In this document: positions 17,523 to 28,473 of the stretch, piece by piece
How the letters are laid out: every line of letters starts with the position of its first letter
How positions within the stretch are numbered: the stretch's first letter is position 1
Assembly: GCF_014204715.1 (NCBI RefSeq)
Contig: NZ_JACHLY010000001.1
Coordinates: 868,001 to 932,000 of the forward strand
Reading direction: 5' to 3'
Origin: Streptomonospora salina
Lineage (GTDB): Bacteria > Actinomycetota > Actinomycetes > Streptosporangiales > Streptosporangiaceae
Length of the DNA: 64,000 nucleotides
Position numbers and translations under genes: made by a program
Notes under the pieces: model-generated
Told to the model about the DNA's origin: nothing
The model's database searches: none
The model's input: the letters and a program-made list of their open reading frames with translations, nothing else

Positions 17523-18320
17523 ATGAAGCACTCCAGCGCCGCGTCCGCCCGCATCGCCGAGCACGGCACCGTCCTGCGCTGCCGGGTGGGGTCGGGCGTC
17601 CACGGCATCACCGTCGACGACCAGGAGGACCGCGACGAGATGGGCGTCTGCGTGGAGCCGCCGGAATACGTGATCGGGCTGAGCTCCTTCGAGCAGTACG
17701 TCTACCGCACCCGGCCCGAGGGCGTGCGGTCGGGCCCGGGCGATCTCGACCTGACGGTGTACTCGCTGCGCAAGTGGATGCGCCTGGCGCTGGACGGCAA
17801 CCCCACGGTCCTGCTGCCCCTGTTCGTCCCCGACGACGAGCTCGTGCGGATCGACGGCCTGGGACGCGAGCTGCGCGCGTCCGCCGACCGGGTCCTCTCC
17901 CGCCGGGTGGGCCACCGCTTCCTCGGCTTCCTGTGCGCCCAGCGCGACAGCCTGCTGGGCCGGCGCGGCGGCCGCCACACCAATCGACCCGAACTGGTGG
18001 AAGAACACGGGTTCGACACCAAGTTCGCCTACCACATGGTGCGCCTGGGCGTGCAGGGCGTCGAACTGATGGAGACGGGCCGCCTGACGCTGCCGATGCC
18101 CGAACCCCGGGCGACCTGGCTGCGCGAGCTCCGCCGGGGCGAGCACTCCCGCGACGAGGCGCTGGAGGCGGCGGCCGAGCTGGAGGACCGGCTGACCCGC
18201 CTGCTGTGCACCGGTGACCTGCCGGAAGAGCCGCAGCGGGAGTGGGCCGACACCTGGCTGGTCGAGGCCTACCGCCGGCACTGGGCCGCGCAGGGGGCGG
18301 TACCCGCCGCCGACGGCTGA
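17523..18320 (+). CDS. RlaP-type nucleotidyltransferase (DNA polymerase beta superfamily)
   Basis: 265 residues. The nucleotidyltransferase core is near residues 18-50: GTVLRCRVGSGVHGITVDDQ carries the Gly-Ser motif and EDRDEMGVCVEPPEYVIGL the catalytic DxD (Asp-Arg-Asp). This is the pattern of PF10127, proteins first noted beside phage RNA ligases. The remainder is helical with charged loops (HTNRPELVEEHGFDTKFAYH). Activity would be transfer of a nucleotide to RNA or protein, not shown here. No RNA ligase is in this window. Confidence 0.75.
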   Translation: MKHSSAASARIAEHGTVLRCRVGSGVHGITVDDQEDRDEMGVCVEPPEYVIGLSSFEQYVYRTRPEGVRSGPGDLDLTVYSLRKWMRLALDGNPTVLLPLFVPDDELVRIDGLGRELRASADRVLSRRVGHRFLGFLCAQRDSLLGRRGGRHTNRPELVEEHGFDTKFAYHMVRLGVQGVELMETGRLTLPMPEPRATWLRELRRGEHSRDEALEAAAELEDRLTRLLCTGDLPEEPQREWADTWLVEAYRRHWAAQGAVPAADG

Positions 18321-18408
18321 TCCGGACGGGTCCGTCGCGGTGGTCGACGGGCCCGCGTTCCGGGCCCCGCAGCCCGCGGCGCACCCCGCGCGTGCTTAGA
18401 GTCGGCAC

Positions 18409-21024
<2,616 letters not shown>

Positions 21025-21032
21025 CCCCACCG

Positions 21033-21097
21033 CCGCCGATCTTGTAGCTACGGTGCGTGAAACCGGTTTCCGGTGACCGTAGCTACAAGATCGGCGG
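21033..21097. terminator. Bidirectional terminator, 22-bp perfect inverted repeat
   Basis: Arms 21033-21054 and 21076-21097 are exact reverse complements. The 21-base loop contains a self-complementary GAAACCGGTTTC. It sits between the convergent penicillin acylase and RDD genes, nine bases past one stop and eleven past the other. No U-run. The arms are less GC-rich (CTTGTAGCTACGG) than the other hairpins of the window. Confidence 0.7.
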
Positions 21098-21108
21098 TCC
21101 TCGGCGGC

Positions 21109-21804
21109 TCAGTACCAGCCGCCTGTTCCCGAGGGGGCACCGCCCGTTCCCGGCCAGGCCGGGCCCGTGCCGCCGGGGTACGGGGCCGCGTAGGGGGCGG
21201 CTTCGCCTTCGGGCACCCGGACCACGCGGGTCCCCACCGCCTTGTCGTGCACGGCCTGCCGGTAGGGCTCGTCCCAGAGCGGCCACAGCAGGTCCAGCAT
21301 GGGGCCGATGCAGCTCACCGACGCCAGCAGCAGGGCGACCAGCTGCCGGCCCGCCGACAATCCCAGGCCGGGCGGCTCGCCGGTCTTGATCAGGATCAGC
21401 TTGATGCCGGCGGCGCGCTTGCCCAGTGTCCTGCCGCTGCGGGCGTGCGGGATCCAGACGTAGCTGAAGGAGGCTGCGGTCGCGACCACGAACATCACCA
21501 GCATGGTGACGATCACCGCCACCTCCCCCGCGCCGCCGTCTTCGGGGGTGAAGAGCCAGAAGCCCGCCCCCATGGCTCCGTAGAACAGGCCGAGGAAGAT
21601 GACCGCCCCGATGAAGCCGTCGATGAGGTAGGCCACCACGCGGGCGCCGTAGGACGCCGGAGGCGGGAACGGGGCGGGGCCGTAGGGGTAGGGGACCGCG
21701 TACGGCTCGTTCGGCGGCGGGTACCCGGCCCCCGGGGGCGGACCGGGGCCGGACGCGGGCCCGCCGGGGCCGTACGGGGGCGGCGGACCGTACATGTGGC
21801 TCAT
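21109..21804 (-). CDS. RDD-family membrane protein with Pro-rich N-terminus
   Basis: 231 residues from ATG 21804. The first 50 residues are Pro, Gly and Tyr repeats (YGPPPPYGPGG type), then the RDD domain begins at ASYGARVVAYLIDGFIGAVIF. Further membrane segments follow at about 85-110 and 150-175, and GRTLGKRAAGIKLILIKTG is the conserved cytoplasmic loop. RDD proteins are proposed transporters or stress-related membrane proteins; function here is not known. The low-complexity tail is typical of actinobacterial members. Confidence 0.85.
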   Translation of the reverse strand: MSHMYGPPPPYGPGGPASGPGPPPGAGYPPPNEPYAVPYPYGPAPFPPPASYGARVVAYLIDGFIGAVIFLGLFYGAMGAGFWLFTPEDGGAGEVAVIVTMLVMFVVATAASFSYVWIPHARSGRTLGKRAAGIKLILIKTGEPPGLGLSAGRQLVALLLASVSCIGPMLDLLWPLWDEPYRQAVHDKAVGTRVVRVPEGEAAPYAAPYPGGTGPAWPGTGGAPSGTGGWY

Positions 21805-22027
21805 GGGGGGCGGTTCCTCGTCGGAGCTGGCGGGGCAGGGGCGCAGGAGCGGAGCCCCCGGTGCCGCGGACGCGGGCGGAAGGGCGATCCGGCTCTGCCG
21901 GATTCTTCCACACGATCGCCGTCCGGTCCGGCGCCGCCCGAACGGGGCCCGCCGCCCCGGCACGCCCGGTGGGGCGCCGGAGCGGCGGGCCCTGGCTACG
22001 GAACGGGAATCCGGTCGGGGTATCCGA

Positions 22028-22135
22028 TCAGTCCCGCTCTTCGGGATTGCGGCGCATGTTCAGGATGGCTGCGGCGAGGCCGCCCCACACGATCACGGCC
22101 GAGATGACCAGCATCGCGATGGCTCCGGTGGACAT
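22028..22135 (-). CDS. metS: MetS-like small subunit of NSS-family transporter
   Basis: A 35-residue single-helix protein: MSTGAIAMLVISAVIVWGGL, then a basic end with RRNPEERD. Its start shares one base with the stop of the large transporter gene (TGATG). This matches the tiny second subunit MetS of the MetPS methionine/alanine importer first described in Corynebacterium, where the small subunit is needed for transport. Confidence 0.85.
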   Translation of the reverse strand: MSTGAIAMLVISAVIVWGGLAAAILNMRRNPEERD

Positions 22136-23682
22136 CACTGCCCCCTTCCGCTGTCGTCGGCCGCGGCGACGGTGGCGTTGCTGTCGTCGTCGTCGCCCGC
22201 GCGGCGCTTCCACGGGATGAGTGCGATGAGCACGGCGACGACGATGACACCGATCGCCACGCCCCATCCCGCGGAGCTGAGGAACCAGGTCGGGTAGCCC
22301 TCGTAGTTCTCCGCGAGCTCGGCGCTCAGGCTGTCCCACATCATCCAGCCCAGCACGATGGGGGTGATCACGCCCAGCGTGACCGCCCACCACACGCGCA
22401 GCGGGACCGAGGAGTAGGTGTCCAGGTGCCGGCGCAGCGCCGGCAGGCGGCGCAGCAGCCACGAGAGCACCACGACGATCACCAGCGCCGCGAGCGCGAT
22501 GCCGTACTGGTTGATGAAGTGGTCCACCGCGTCCAGCAGGTACAGGCCCTGGTCGGTGGGGAACACCGCGATGGACACGACGGCGGTGAACCCGCCGACG
22601 GTCAGCACCGCGGGCAGGCGGCGCATGCCGGTGCGATCGCGCACCGAGGAGATGACCACCTCGACGATACTGATCAGCGAGGTCAGACCGGCGACCACCA
22701 GCGACACGAAGAACAGCAGGCCGAACAGCGCCGGCGCGACCGGGATGGAGTTGATGATCTGCGGGAAGACGACGAAGGCCAGGCCCAGGCCGGACGTGGC
22801 GACTTCGCCGATGGGCACACCGGCCGCAGTGGCCATGAATCCCAGTGTCGCGAAGACGCCGATGCCCGCCAGCAGCTCGAACGAGCTGTTGGCGAAGCCC
22901 GCGACCAGCGCCGAACCGGGCAGATCGGACTTGCGCCGCAGGTAGGACGCGTAGGTGATCATGATGCCGAAGCCCACCGACAGCGTGAAGAAGATCTGTC
23001 CGTAGGCGGCCACCCACACGCTGCCGTCGGTGATAGCCGACCAGTCGGGCGTGAAGAACGCGTTCAGGCCGATCTCGGCGCCGTCCAGGAACAGCGCCTG
23101 GACCACCAGGATCAAAAACAGCACGGCCAGCAGCGGGATGAAGATGCGGTTGGCCCACTCGATGCCGCGGCGGACGCCCAGCGCGAGCACCACCAGCACC
23201 ACGATCCAGATGATCACCAACGGGATGAGGATCCCGGCGTTGTAGCTCCCGATGGCGCCGGGCGCGTCGGCGACGTTCAGGAAGTCGCCGTACAGGAAGC
23301 TTTCGGTGTCGCCGCCCCACGCTTGAGTCACGGAGAACCCGGCGTAGCGCACGGCCCAGGCGACGATGACGGCGTAGTAGACCGCGATCACGAAGCAGAT
23401 GCCGACTTGCCACCAGCCCAGCGACTCGGCCGGGCGCGCCAGCCTGCGGAATGCCGCGGGCGGCGAAGCGCGGTAGCGGTGTCCGACCGCGTACTCGAGG
23501 ATGAGCAGGGGGATGCCGGCGGTCAGCAGCGCGACGAGGTACGGAACGAGGAACGCGCCGCCGCCGTTGTCGTAGGCGACGTAGGGGAACCGCCAGATGT
23601 TCCCCAGGCCCACGGCCGAACCGATCGCCGCGAGCAGGAACCCGGCACGGGTCCCCCATTGCTCGCGGTTCTGTTGTGACAT
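22135..23682 (-). CDS. metP: Sodium-dependent NSS/SNF-family amino acid transporter, MetP-like
   Basis: 515 residues with about 12 membrane segments. The N-terminal NSS signature GFLLAAIGSAVGLGNIWRFP is present, followed by the unwound-helix sodium site and YVAYDNGGGAFLVPYL. It imports a neutral amino acid with sodium; the coupled small subunit downstream points to methionine or alanine rather than other NSS substrates. A candidate promoter lies about 90 bases upstream. The gene pair faces away from the Stealth gene. Confidence 0.9.
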   Translation of the reverse strand: MSQQNREQWGTRAGFLLAAIGSAVGLGNIWRFPYVAYDNGGGAFLVPYLVALLTAGIPLLILEYAVGHRYRASPPAAFRRLARPAESLGWWQVGICFVIAVYYAVIVAWAVRYAGFSVTQAWGGDTESFLYGDFLNVADAPGAIGSYNAGILIPLVIIWIVVLVVLALGVRRGIEWANRIFIPLLAVLFLILVVQALFLDGAEIGLNAFFTPDWSAITDGSVWVAAYGQIFFTLSVGFGIMITYASYLRRKSDLPGSALVAGFANSSFELLAGIGVFATLGFMATAAGVPIGEVATSGLGLAFVVFPQIINSIPVAPALFGLLFFVSLVVAGLTSLISIVEVVISSVRDRTGMRRLPAVLTVGGFTAVVSIAVFPTDQGLYLLDAVDHFINQYGIALAALVIVVVLSWLLRRLPALRRHLDTYSSVPLRVWWAVTLGVITPIVLGWMMWDSLSAELAENYEGYPTWFLSSAGWGVAIGVIVVAVLIALIPWKRRAGDDDDSNATVAAADDSGRGQ

Positions 23683-24123
23683 CGCTAGTGCCTACCTTTC
23701 TGGCCGGGTTTCGACAGGCCGACCATTCGGCCGCCGCTCTTGTGGAGGGAGTCGGGTATGGCCGGCGCTGCGCCACCCTATAGCTCAACCCGACTACCAG
23801 CTTGAACCGGCCGACCCCGTCGGCCGAACACCTCGGTGTCGCGGCGTGTTGTCCCGCGCGCGGTGCGGTGCACGCGGAGGCCGCGGCCGCCCGGACCGTG
23901 GGAGCCGATCCCGGTGGGCCGGCGACTCGCCGCCCCCGTGGGACCGGCGGCACATCGGCGGTTCCGCAGGGGCGCGTCCGCGTCGGAAGCTGCCCTTCGG
24001 CCCTTATGCGCGTTAAGCGGTTATGCTGCTACGCGGTATCCGCTTTGCCCGGTGCATCGCCGTGTAGCGGCGGCTGGAAGCGGTCCCGCACAGCTGTCCT
24101 CCGATCCAGTGGAGAGCCGTTCC
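23683..24123. other. Divergent control region, MetP-like and Stealth genes
   Basis: 441 bases without a gene. The only candidate promoter seen is for the transporter. The stretch near 24000-24060 is less GC-rich and probably contains the Stealth promoter, but I cannot place its boxes. Confidence 0.4.
23777..23806 (-). promoter_or_regulatory. Candidate metP promoter
   Basis: On the minus strand TTCAAG (23806-23801) and TATAGG (23782-23777) are 18 bases apart, giving a predicted start near 23770 and a leader of about 90 bases. Confidence 0.3.
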
Positions 24124-25863
24124 ATGACCGTTCCCGCCCGCCTGAAGCGCGTCGGCGTGCGCCTGCTTCCTCCTGCCACACGTGCCCGACGCGCCGCGGA
24201 ACGCGAGGCCGCACGGGCGCAGGCGCAGGAGCAGCGCCGCCGGGAGCGCGTCGCCCAGCGTCGCGCCGCCCTCGTCGACGGCCGGCCCGACCTGGTGCGG
24301 TTCACCCTCGCCGGTGACGAGCGCATCGGCCGGCGCGTCGAGTCCTTCAGCTCCGCCGCAGCCTCCGCCGCGAGCCTGCGACGGATCGCCGAGGTCGCCG
24401 AAGCCGCGGGGATCGACTACTTCCTCGTGCCGGGCCGGGCGCCCACGCGCTACGTCGTGGGCATGGACCACCGCGACAAGAAAGAGTTCCTCACCCGGCT
24501 ACGGGACGCCTACCGGGGCGGTCCGCTCTATGCGGCCAAGCCCGCCACGGGCGGCGAGCTGAACGGCGCCCCGGCGCTGTACGCCGACGGCGCCCTGCCG
24601 GACCGGATCAAGCACGGGCGGACCATCCGCTTCGGCGAGTACCTGATGGGCCCCGAGAACCAGCTCTTGGCAGGGCTGGAGCACGGCTGCGACGTGGAGT
24701 TCTGGCGCAGCGGGGAGGACGCGGCCGCGGAAGACCCGCAGCGGGTGGCCGCGCTGCGGGTTCAGGTCCCGCCCGAGGTGCTTGCAGACTCCCTCGTCGC
24801 CCCGCGCCGCAACCGGGTGGCCGACGTCCTGCCGACGAGCGAGCGCACACCCGCCACCCGCAGCGTCGACGACCGCGAATACCCCACGGTTCCGGCGTTC
24901 GCGCGCCCCGGTGCCGACGAGATCGACTTCCCGATCGACGTGGTGTACACCTGGGTGGACGGCGACGACCCCGTGCTGGCCGAGAAGCGGCGCCGTTACC
25001 GCGGTGAGGCCCCCGGCCCGGCGCGGCACGCGGGCGCCTCCCGCTACACCAGCCGCGACGAGCTCCGCTACTCTCTGCGCTCACTGGCGGCGTACGCGCC
25101 GTTCGTCCGCAACGTCTACATCGTCACCGACGGGCAGGTGCCGTGGTGGCTGGATCCCGCCGCGCCCGGGATCACCGTCGTGGACCACCGCGACGTCTTC
25201 CGGTACCCGGATGCCCTGCCCGTTTTCAACTCCCACGCCATCGCCTCACAACTGCACAACATCGACGGTCTGAGCGAACGCTACGTCTACTTCAACGACG
25301 ACGTCTTCGTCGGGAAGCCGCTGACAGCCGACCGGTTCTTCCACGGCAACGGGATCGCCAAGGTGCCCTTCTCCGGCTTCCAGATCGGTACGGGCCGACC
25401 GCGCGTCGACGAGCCGGCGCCCAACTCCGCGGGCAAGAACGTGCGGACACTCATGGAGCAGGTCCACGGCCGGTCCATCACCCACAAGTTCAAGCACGTG
25501 CCCCATCCCCAGATCCGCGGCGTATTCAGCGAACTCGAAGCGATGTTCCCCGCGTGGATGGAGCAGACCGCCCGCTCGCGCTTCCGGGATCCCGCCGACC
25601 TCGCTGTGGCCGGCAGCCTGCACCACCACCACGCGCTTTTCACCGGCCGGGCGGTTCCCGGCGAATACCCGCTGCGCTACATCGACATCGCCGCCGACGA
25701 CGCCGACGAGCGCATGCGCCGACTGGCTGCCGACCGCGACTTCGACTTCTTCTGCCTCAACGACGTCGACACTCCGCCCGAGCGCCAGGACGAGGTCTCG
25801 GCCCAGGTGACCGGGTTCCTGGAGTCCTACTTTCCCTTCGCGTCTCCGTTCGAGAAGGGGTGA
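24124..25863 (+). CDS. Stealth-family sugar-phosphate transferase
   Basis: 579 residues. All four Stealth conserved regions are visible: CR1 IDVVYTWVDGDDP from residue 271; CR2 from RDELRYSLRSLAAYAPFVRN through VYFNDDVFVGKPL; CR3 around THKFKHVPHPQIRGVF; CR4 ending FDFFCLNDVD. Stealth proteins are hexose-1-phosphate transferases that build phosphate-linked surface polysaccharides, as in meningococcal capsule and actinobacterial wall glycans. The 270-residue N-terminal region starts with a basic, Arg-rich helix and has no motif I recognise. Cytosolic or membrane-associated. Monocistronic. Confidence 0.92.
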   Translation: MTVPARLKRVGVRLLPPATRARRAAEREAARAQAQEQRRRERVAQRRAALVDGRPDLVRFTLAGDERIGRRVESFSSAAASAASLRRIAEVAEAAGIDYFLVPGRAPTRYVVGMDHRDKKEFLTRLRDAYRGGPLYAAKPATGGELNGAPALYADGALPDRIKHGRTIRFGEYLMGPENQLLAGLEHGCDVEFWRSGEDAAAEDPQRVAALRVQVPPEVLADSLVAPRRNRVADVLPTSERTPATRSVDDREYPTVPAFARPGADEIDFPIDVVYTWVDGDDPVLAEKRRRYRGEAPGPARHAGASRYTSRDELRYSLRSLAAYAPFVRNVYIVTDGQVPWWLDPAAPGITVVDHRDVFRYPDALPVFNSHAIASQLHNIDGLSERYVYFNDDVFVGKPLTADRFFHGNGIAKVPFSGFQIGTGRPRVDEPAPNSAGKNVRTLMEQVHGRSITHKFKHVPHPQIRGVFSELEAMFPAWMEQTARSRFRDPADLAVAGSLHHHHALFTGRAVPGEYPLRYIDIAADDADERMRRLAADRDFDFFCLNDVDTPPERQDEVSAQVTGFLESYFPFASPFEKG

Positions 25864-25890
25864 CGCGCGGCCGCCCGGCACGGCGCGAAA

Positions 25891-25920
25891 GCGGGGACCC
25901 GCCGGTCGGCGGGTCCCCGC
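25891..25920. terminator. Bidirectional terminator, 13-bp stem
   Basis: Perfect stem 25891-25903 with 25908-25920 and a four-base loop, between the convergent Stealth and pectate lyase genes. Read on the minus strand it is followed by TTTCG. Confidence 0.7.
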
Positions 25921-25968
25921 GGGGACGGGCTCCGGAACCCGGGGAGCGGCCCGGAGCCCGGTCGGACG

Positions 25969-27312
25969 TCAGAGGTTTCCGGGTCCGGCGCCGTCGGTGA
26001 CGATGCCGGGGATGTCGCCGGCGTCGTCGGGGCTGTAGTCGTAGGGCACGTCGGCGACGCTGCCGGCGGTTTCGGGTTCGCCCGAGTCGTCGTAGACGTT
26101 GCCGGCGGCTTCCAGGCGGCCGTCGTCGGAGGAGCCGTAGCCCACCTCGGTGGGGGTGTCGACGTTGTCGAAGTAGTTGTTCTCGACCAGGACGCCGGCG
26201 TCCATGGTGGAGGCGACGCCGTATTCGGCGTTGTCGCGGTAGTAGTTGTTGTAGACGTGGACGGTTTCGCCGAAGCGTACGCGGGGGTGGCGGGTGTCGG
26301 AGCCGTCGAAGAAGTTGTGGTGGTAGCTCACACGCAGGTGGCCGTCGTCGGCGGTGTGGTCGTCGGAGTGGCCCAGCAGCATCGACTTGTCGTGGTCGTA
26401 GACGTGGTTCCAGGAGACGGTGACGAAGTCGGATTCGCGCTTGATGTCGACGGCGCCGTCGTCGCCGCCGGTGAAGCTGTTGTGGTCGATCCAGACGTTG
26501 GTGGATCCGTCTTGGAGGTTGATGGCGTCGTCGTCCCAGTCGGCGAAGGCGATGTTGCGGACGACGACGTTGTGGGCGTCGTCGATGTCGAGGCCGCCGC
26601 CGGTGATTTCGGCGCCGGGGGCGCCGAGAAGGGTGGTGTCGGAGGCGACGTCGGTCATGCCGGACAGGGTGATGCTGCCGTCGATCCGCACGGTCAGCGG
26701 TTCGGTGCGCTGCATCTGTTCGACGAGTTCGTCGGCGGTGGCGACGGTGACGGTGTCGCCGTCGGCGCCGCCGGTCGTACCGCCGTTCTCCGTCGCCCAC
26801 CCTTCGAGTTCGCCGGGCGGTTGCGAGCCGCCGCCGTCACCGTCGTCGCCGTCGTCGTCACCGCCGTCGTCGCCGCCGGTACTGCCGTCGCAGACGGTGC
26901 CGTTGAGGCTGAAGGCCTCCGGTAGGCCGTTCTGGCCGGACCGGGTGGCCTGGAAGCCGAACGAGACGGTGCCACCGGAGTCGATACCGGCGTTGTAGGA
27001 GACGTTCTCAGCGGTGACGGCGGAGCCGGACTGGTCGACCTCGGCGCTCCACGCCCCGGTGACCTGCTGGTCGTCGGAGAACTCCCATTCCAGCGTCCAG
27101 CCGTCGACGGAATCTCCGAGATTGGTGATCTGCACATCGGCGACGAAACCGGAGTTCCATTCGCTCACGCTGTAGTCGACTTCGCAGCCTGCGGCTGCGC
27201 CGGCGGGAGCGGCGGTGGCGAGCACCGCCGAGCCCAGAGCCAGGGCGCAGCCCGCGGCCAGTCCGCGACGGAACGCCCGGGGCCCTCCGTCGCGCGTTGG
27301 GGGATGCGGCAT
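25969..27312 (-). CDS. Secreted pectate lyase (PL1) with N-terminal CBM2 module
   Basis: 447 residues from ATG 27312, nine bases after GAGGAGGT. A signal peptide covers about residues 1-41. A CBM2-type module follows, with terminal Cys43 and Cys141 and surface Trp residues (SEWNSGF, VDGWTLEWEF). An Asp/Gly linker spans about 142-166, then a PL1 right-handed beta-helix with WIDHNSF, DIKRESDFVTVSWNH and RHPRVRFG, the last holding the likely catalytic Arg. It would bind cellulose in plant wall and cleave polygalacturonate by beta-elimination, needing calcium. A LacI-type operator covers the predicted transcription start. Well supported. Confidence 0.94.
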   Translation of the reverse strand: MPHPPTRDGGPRAFRRGLAAGCALALGSAVLATAAPAGAAAGCEVDYSVSEWNSGFVADVQITNLGDSVDGWTLEWEFSDDQQVTGAWSAEVDQSGSAVTAENVSYNAGIDSGGTVSFGFQATRSGQNGLPEAFSLNGTVCDGSTGGDDGGDDDGDDGDGGGSQPPGELEGWATENGGTTGGADGDTVTVATADELVEQMQRTEPLTVRIDGSITLSGMTDVASDTTLLGAPGAEITGGGLDIDDAHNVVVRNIAFADWDDDAINLQDGSTNVWIDHNSFTGGDDGAVDIKRESDFVTVSWNHVYDHDKSMLLGHSDDHTADDGHLRVSYHHNFFDGSDTRHPRVRFGETVHVYNNYYRDNAEYGVASTMDAGVLVENNYFDNVDTPTEVGYGSSDDGRLEAAGNVYDDSGEPETAGSVADVPYDYSPDDAGDIPGIVTDGAGPGNL

Positions 27313-27510
27313 TTCGCGATTACCTCCTCGGTTCGCCGTCGCCGCGATGGCGGGCCGCTCATCGGCCCGCCTGGGGGAATCGCGGCGACGGCCACTCCCG
27401 CCCGCGGACACACGGAAACCCGCGGGCGGCGAATGCGCAGCGGATAAGCGAACACCGGACCGGGCACACCAGAAGCTCTGCGACCGATCCCCGCGTTCCG
27501 TTGCGCACCA

Positions 27511-27534
27511 TATATGGAAAGCGCTTTCCATATA
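27511..27534. promoter_or_regulatory. LacI-type operator, 24-bp perfect palindrome
   Basis: The palindrome is centred between 27522 and 27523 with core GGAAAGCGCTTTCC, flanked symmetrically by ATAT. The central GCGC and spacing are typical of LacI-family sugar regulators, compare CelR/CebR TGGGAGCGCTCCCA. It overlaps the predicted +1 of the pectate lyase transcript, so binding should repress. No LacI gene is in the window. Confidence 0.8.
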
Positions 27535-27540
27535 GTAAAA

Positions 27541-27570
27541 ATGTTACGCACCTCACCGGGGAGCTGTCAA
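27541..27570 (-). promoter_or_regulatory. Pectate lyase promoter
   Basis: On the minus strand a perfect TTGACA (27570-27565) and TAACAT (27546-27541) are 18 bases apart, predicting a start near 27534, directly at the LacI-type operator. The leader to the ATG would be about 220 bases. This is the best vegetative-type promoter seen in the window. Confidence 0.65.
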
Positions 27571-27806
27571 TCACCGGAAAGCCGTTCGATGCGAATTCGA
27601 CGACCGTGCCGCGCCCCGGCATTCTGACCTGCGACTGCGGAATCCGATCGTGAAAAGACCGGTGATCCTGCGGATCCGTGCGGGTGCGCCGGCGCACCCG
27701 CACGGATCCGCCCACCGCCCGCAGCTTCCGATGGAAACGCCCGACGCCGCGCACGGTCCGGTGGTACGTTCCCGGAGAATGATCTTCGAGGACGGGGAGG
27801 GCGCGC
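27571..27806. other. Intergenic upstream of idi
   Basis: About 236 bases between the pectate lyase promoter and idi. Apart from the strong GGGGAGGG ribosome site of idi (27794-27801) I see no defined element. Confidence 0.4.
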
Positions 27807-28367
27807 GTGCCGGGCACAACAGGCTCCGCGGAAGGCGCCGACCCGCCGACCCGGGAACGCGTGGTGCTGCTCGACAGCGCCCGCCGCCCCACCGGCACCG
27901 CCGACAAGCGGCTGGTGCACGGGCAGCGCACACCGCTGCACCTCGCGTTCTCCTGCTACGTCTTCGATCCCGACGGCCGGCTGCTCGTTACCCGCCGCGC
28001 CCTGGACAAGGCCGCCTGGCCCGGTGTGTGGACCAATTCCTTCTGCGGACATCCCGGCCCCGACGAGCCGATGGAGCAGGCTCTGCACCGGCGGGCCCGC
28101 CAGGAACTGGGGATCGCCGTCCAGGACGTCGCCGCTGTATTGCCGGAGTTCTCCTACCGGGCCACAGACCCGTCGGGAATCGTGGAGAACGAATTCTGCC
28201 CGGTCTACCGCGCCGCCACGCGCGACACCGCCCCGCGTCCCGACCCCGCCGAAGTCGTGGAATGGCAATGGGTGGACTGGGCGGACTTCGCAGCCGTGGC
28301 CCGGCTCGCCCCGTGGACGATCAGTCCGTGGGCGGCCCGCCAGATCCCCCTGCTCGCCGGGGACTGA
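27807..28367 (+). CDS. idi: Isopentenyl-diphosphate delta-isomerase, type 1
   Basis: 186 residues from GTG 27807. It interconverts IPP and DMAPP in isoprenoid synthesis. The NUDIX-like type 1 fold is clear: catalytic Cys80 in NSFCGHP, the Glu-containing helix RARQELGI, and the metal/active-site Glu motif VENEFCP (Glu127/Glu129). Length fits bacterial type 1 enzymes. It is followed by the zinc-ribbon gene on the same strand, about 100 bases later. No isoprenoid cluster is adjacent. Confidence 0.93.
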   Translation: MPGTTGSAEGADPPTRERVVLLDSARRPTGTADKRLVHGQRTPLHLAFSCYVFDPDGRLLVTRRALDKAAWPGVWTNSFCGHPGPDEPMEQALHRRARQELGIAVQDVAAVLPEFSYRATDPSGIVENEFCPVYRAATRDTAPRPDPAEVVEWQWVDWADFAAVARLAPWTISPWAARQIPLLAGD

Positions 28368-28473
28368 CCGGCCGCGATCCGCCCGGCCCGGCGGGAGTAC
28401 GGTGGCCGCCCGGCCCGGAACGGTGCGCCGTCCGCGGTTTCGGGACCCGTCCGCACTCCGTCGGGAGGAACGA

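Noticed and set aside
26257-26925. Val/Gly-rich plus-strand frame inside the pectate lyase gene
   Set aside because: Antisense of the repetitive beta-helix coding sequence; no domain.
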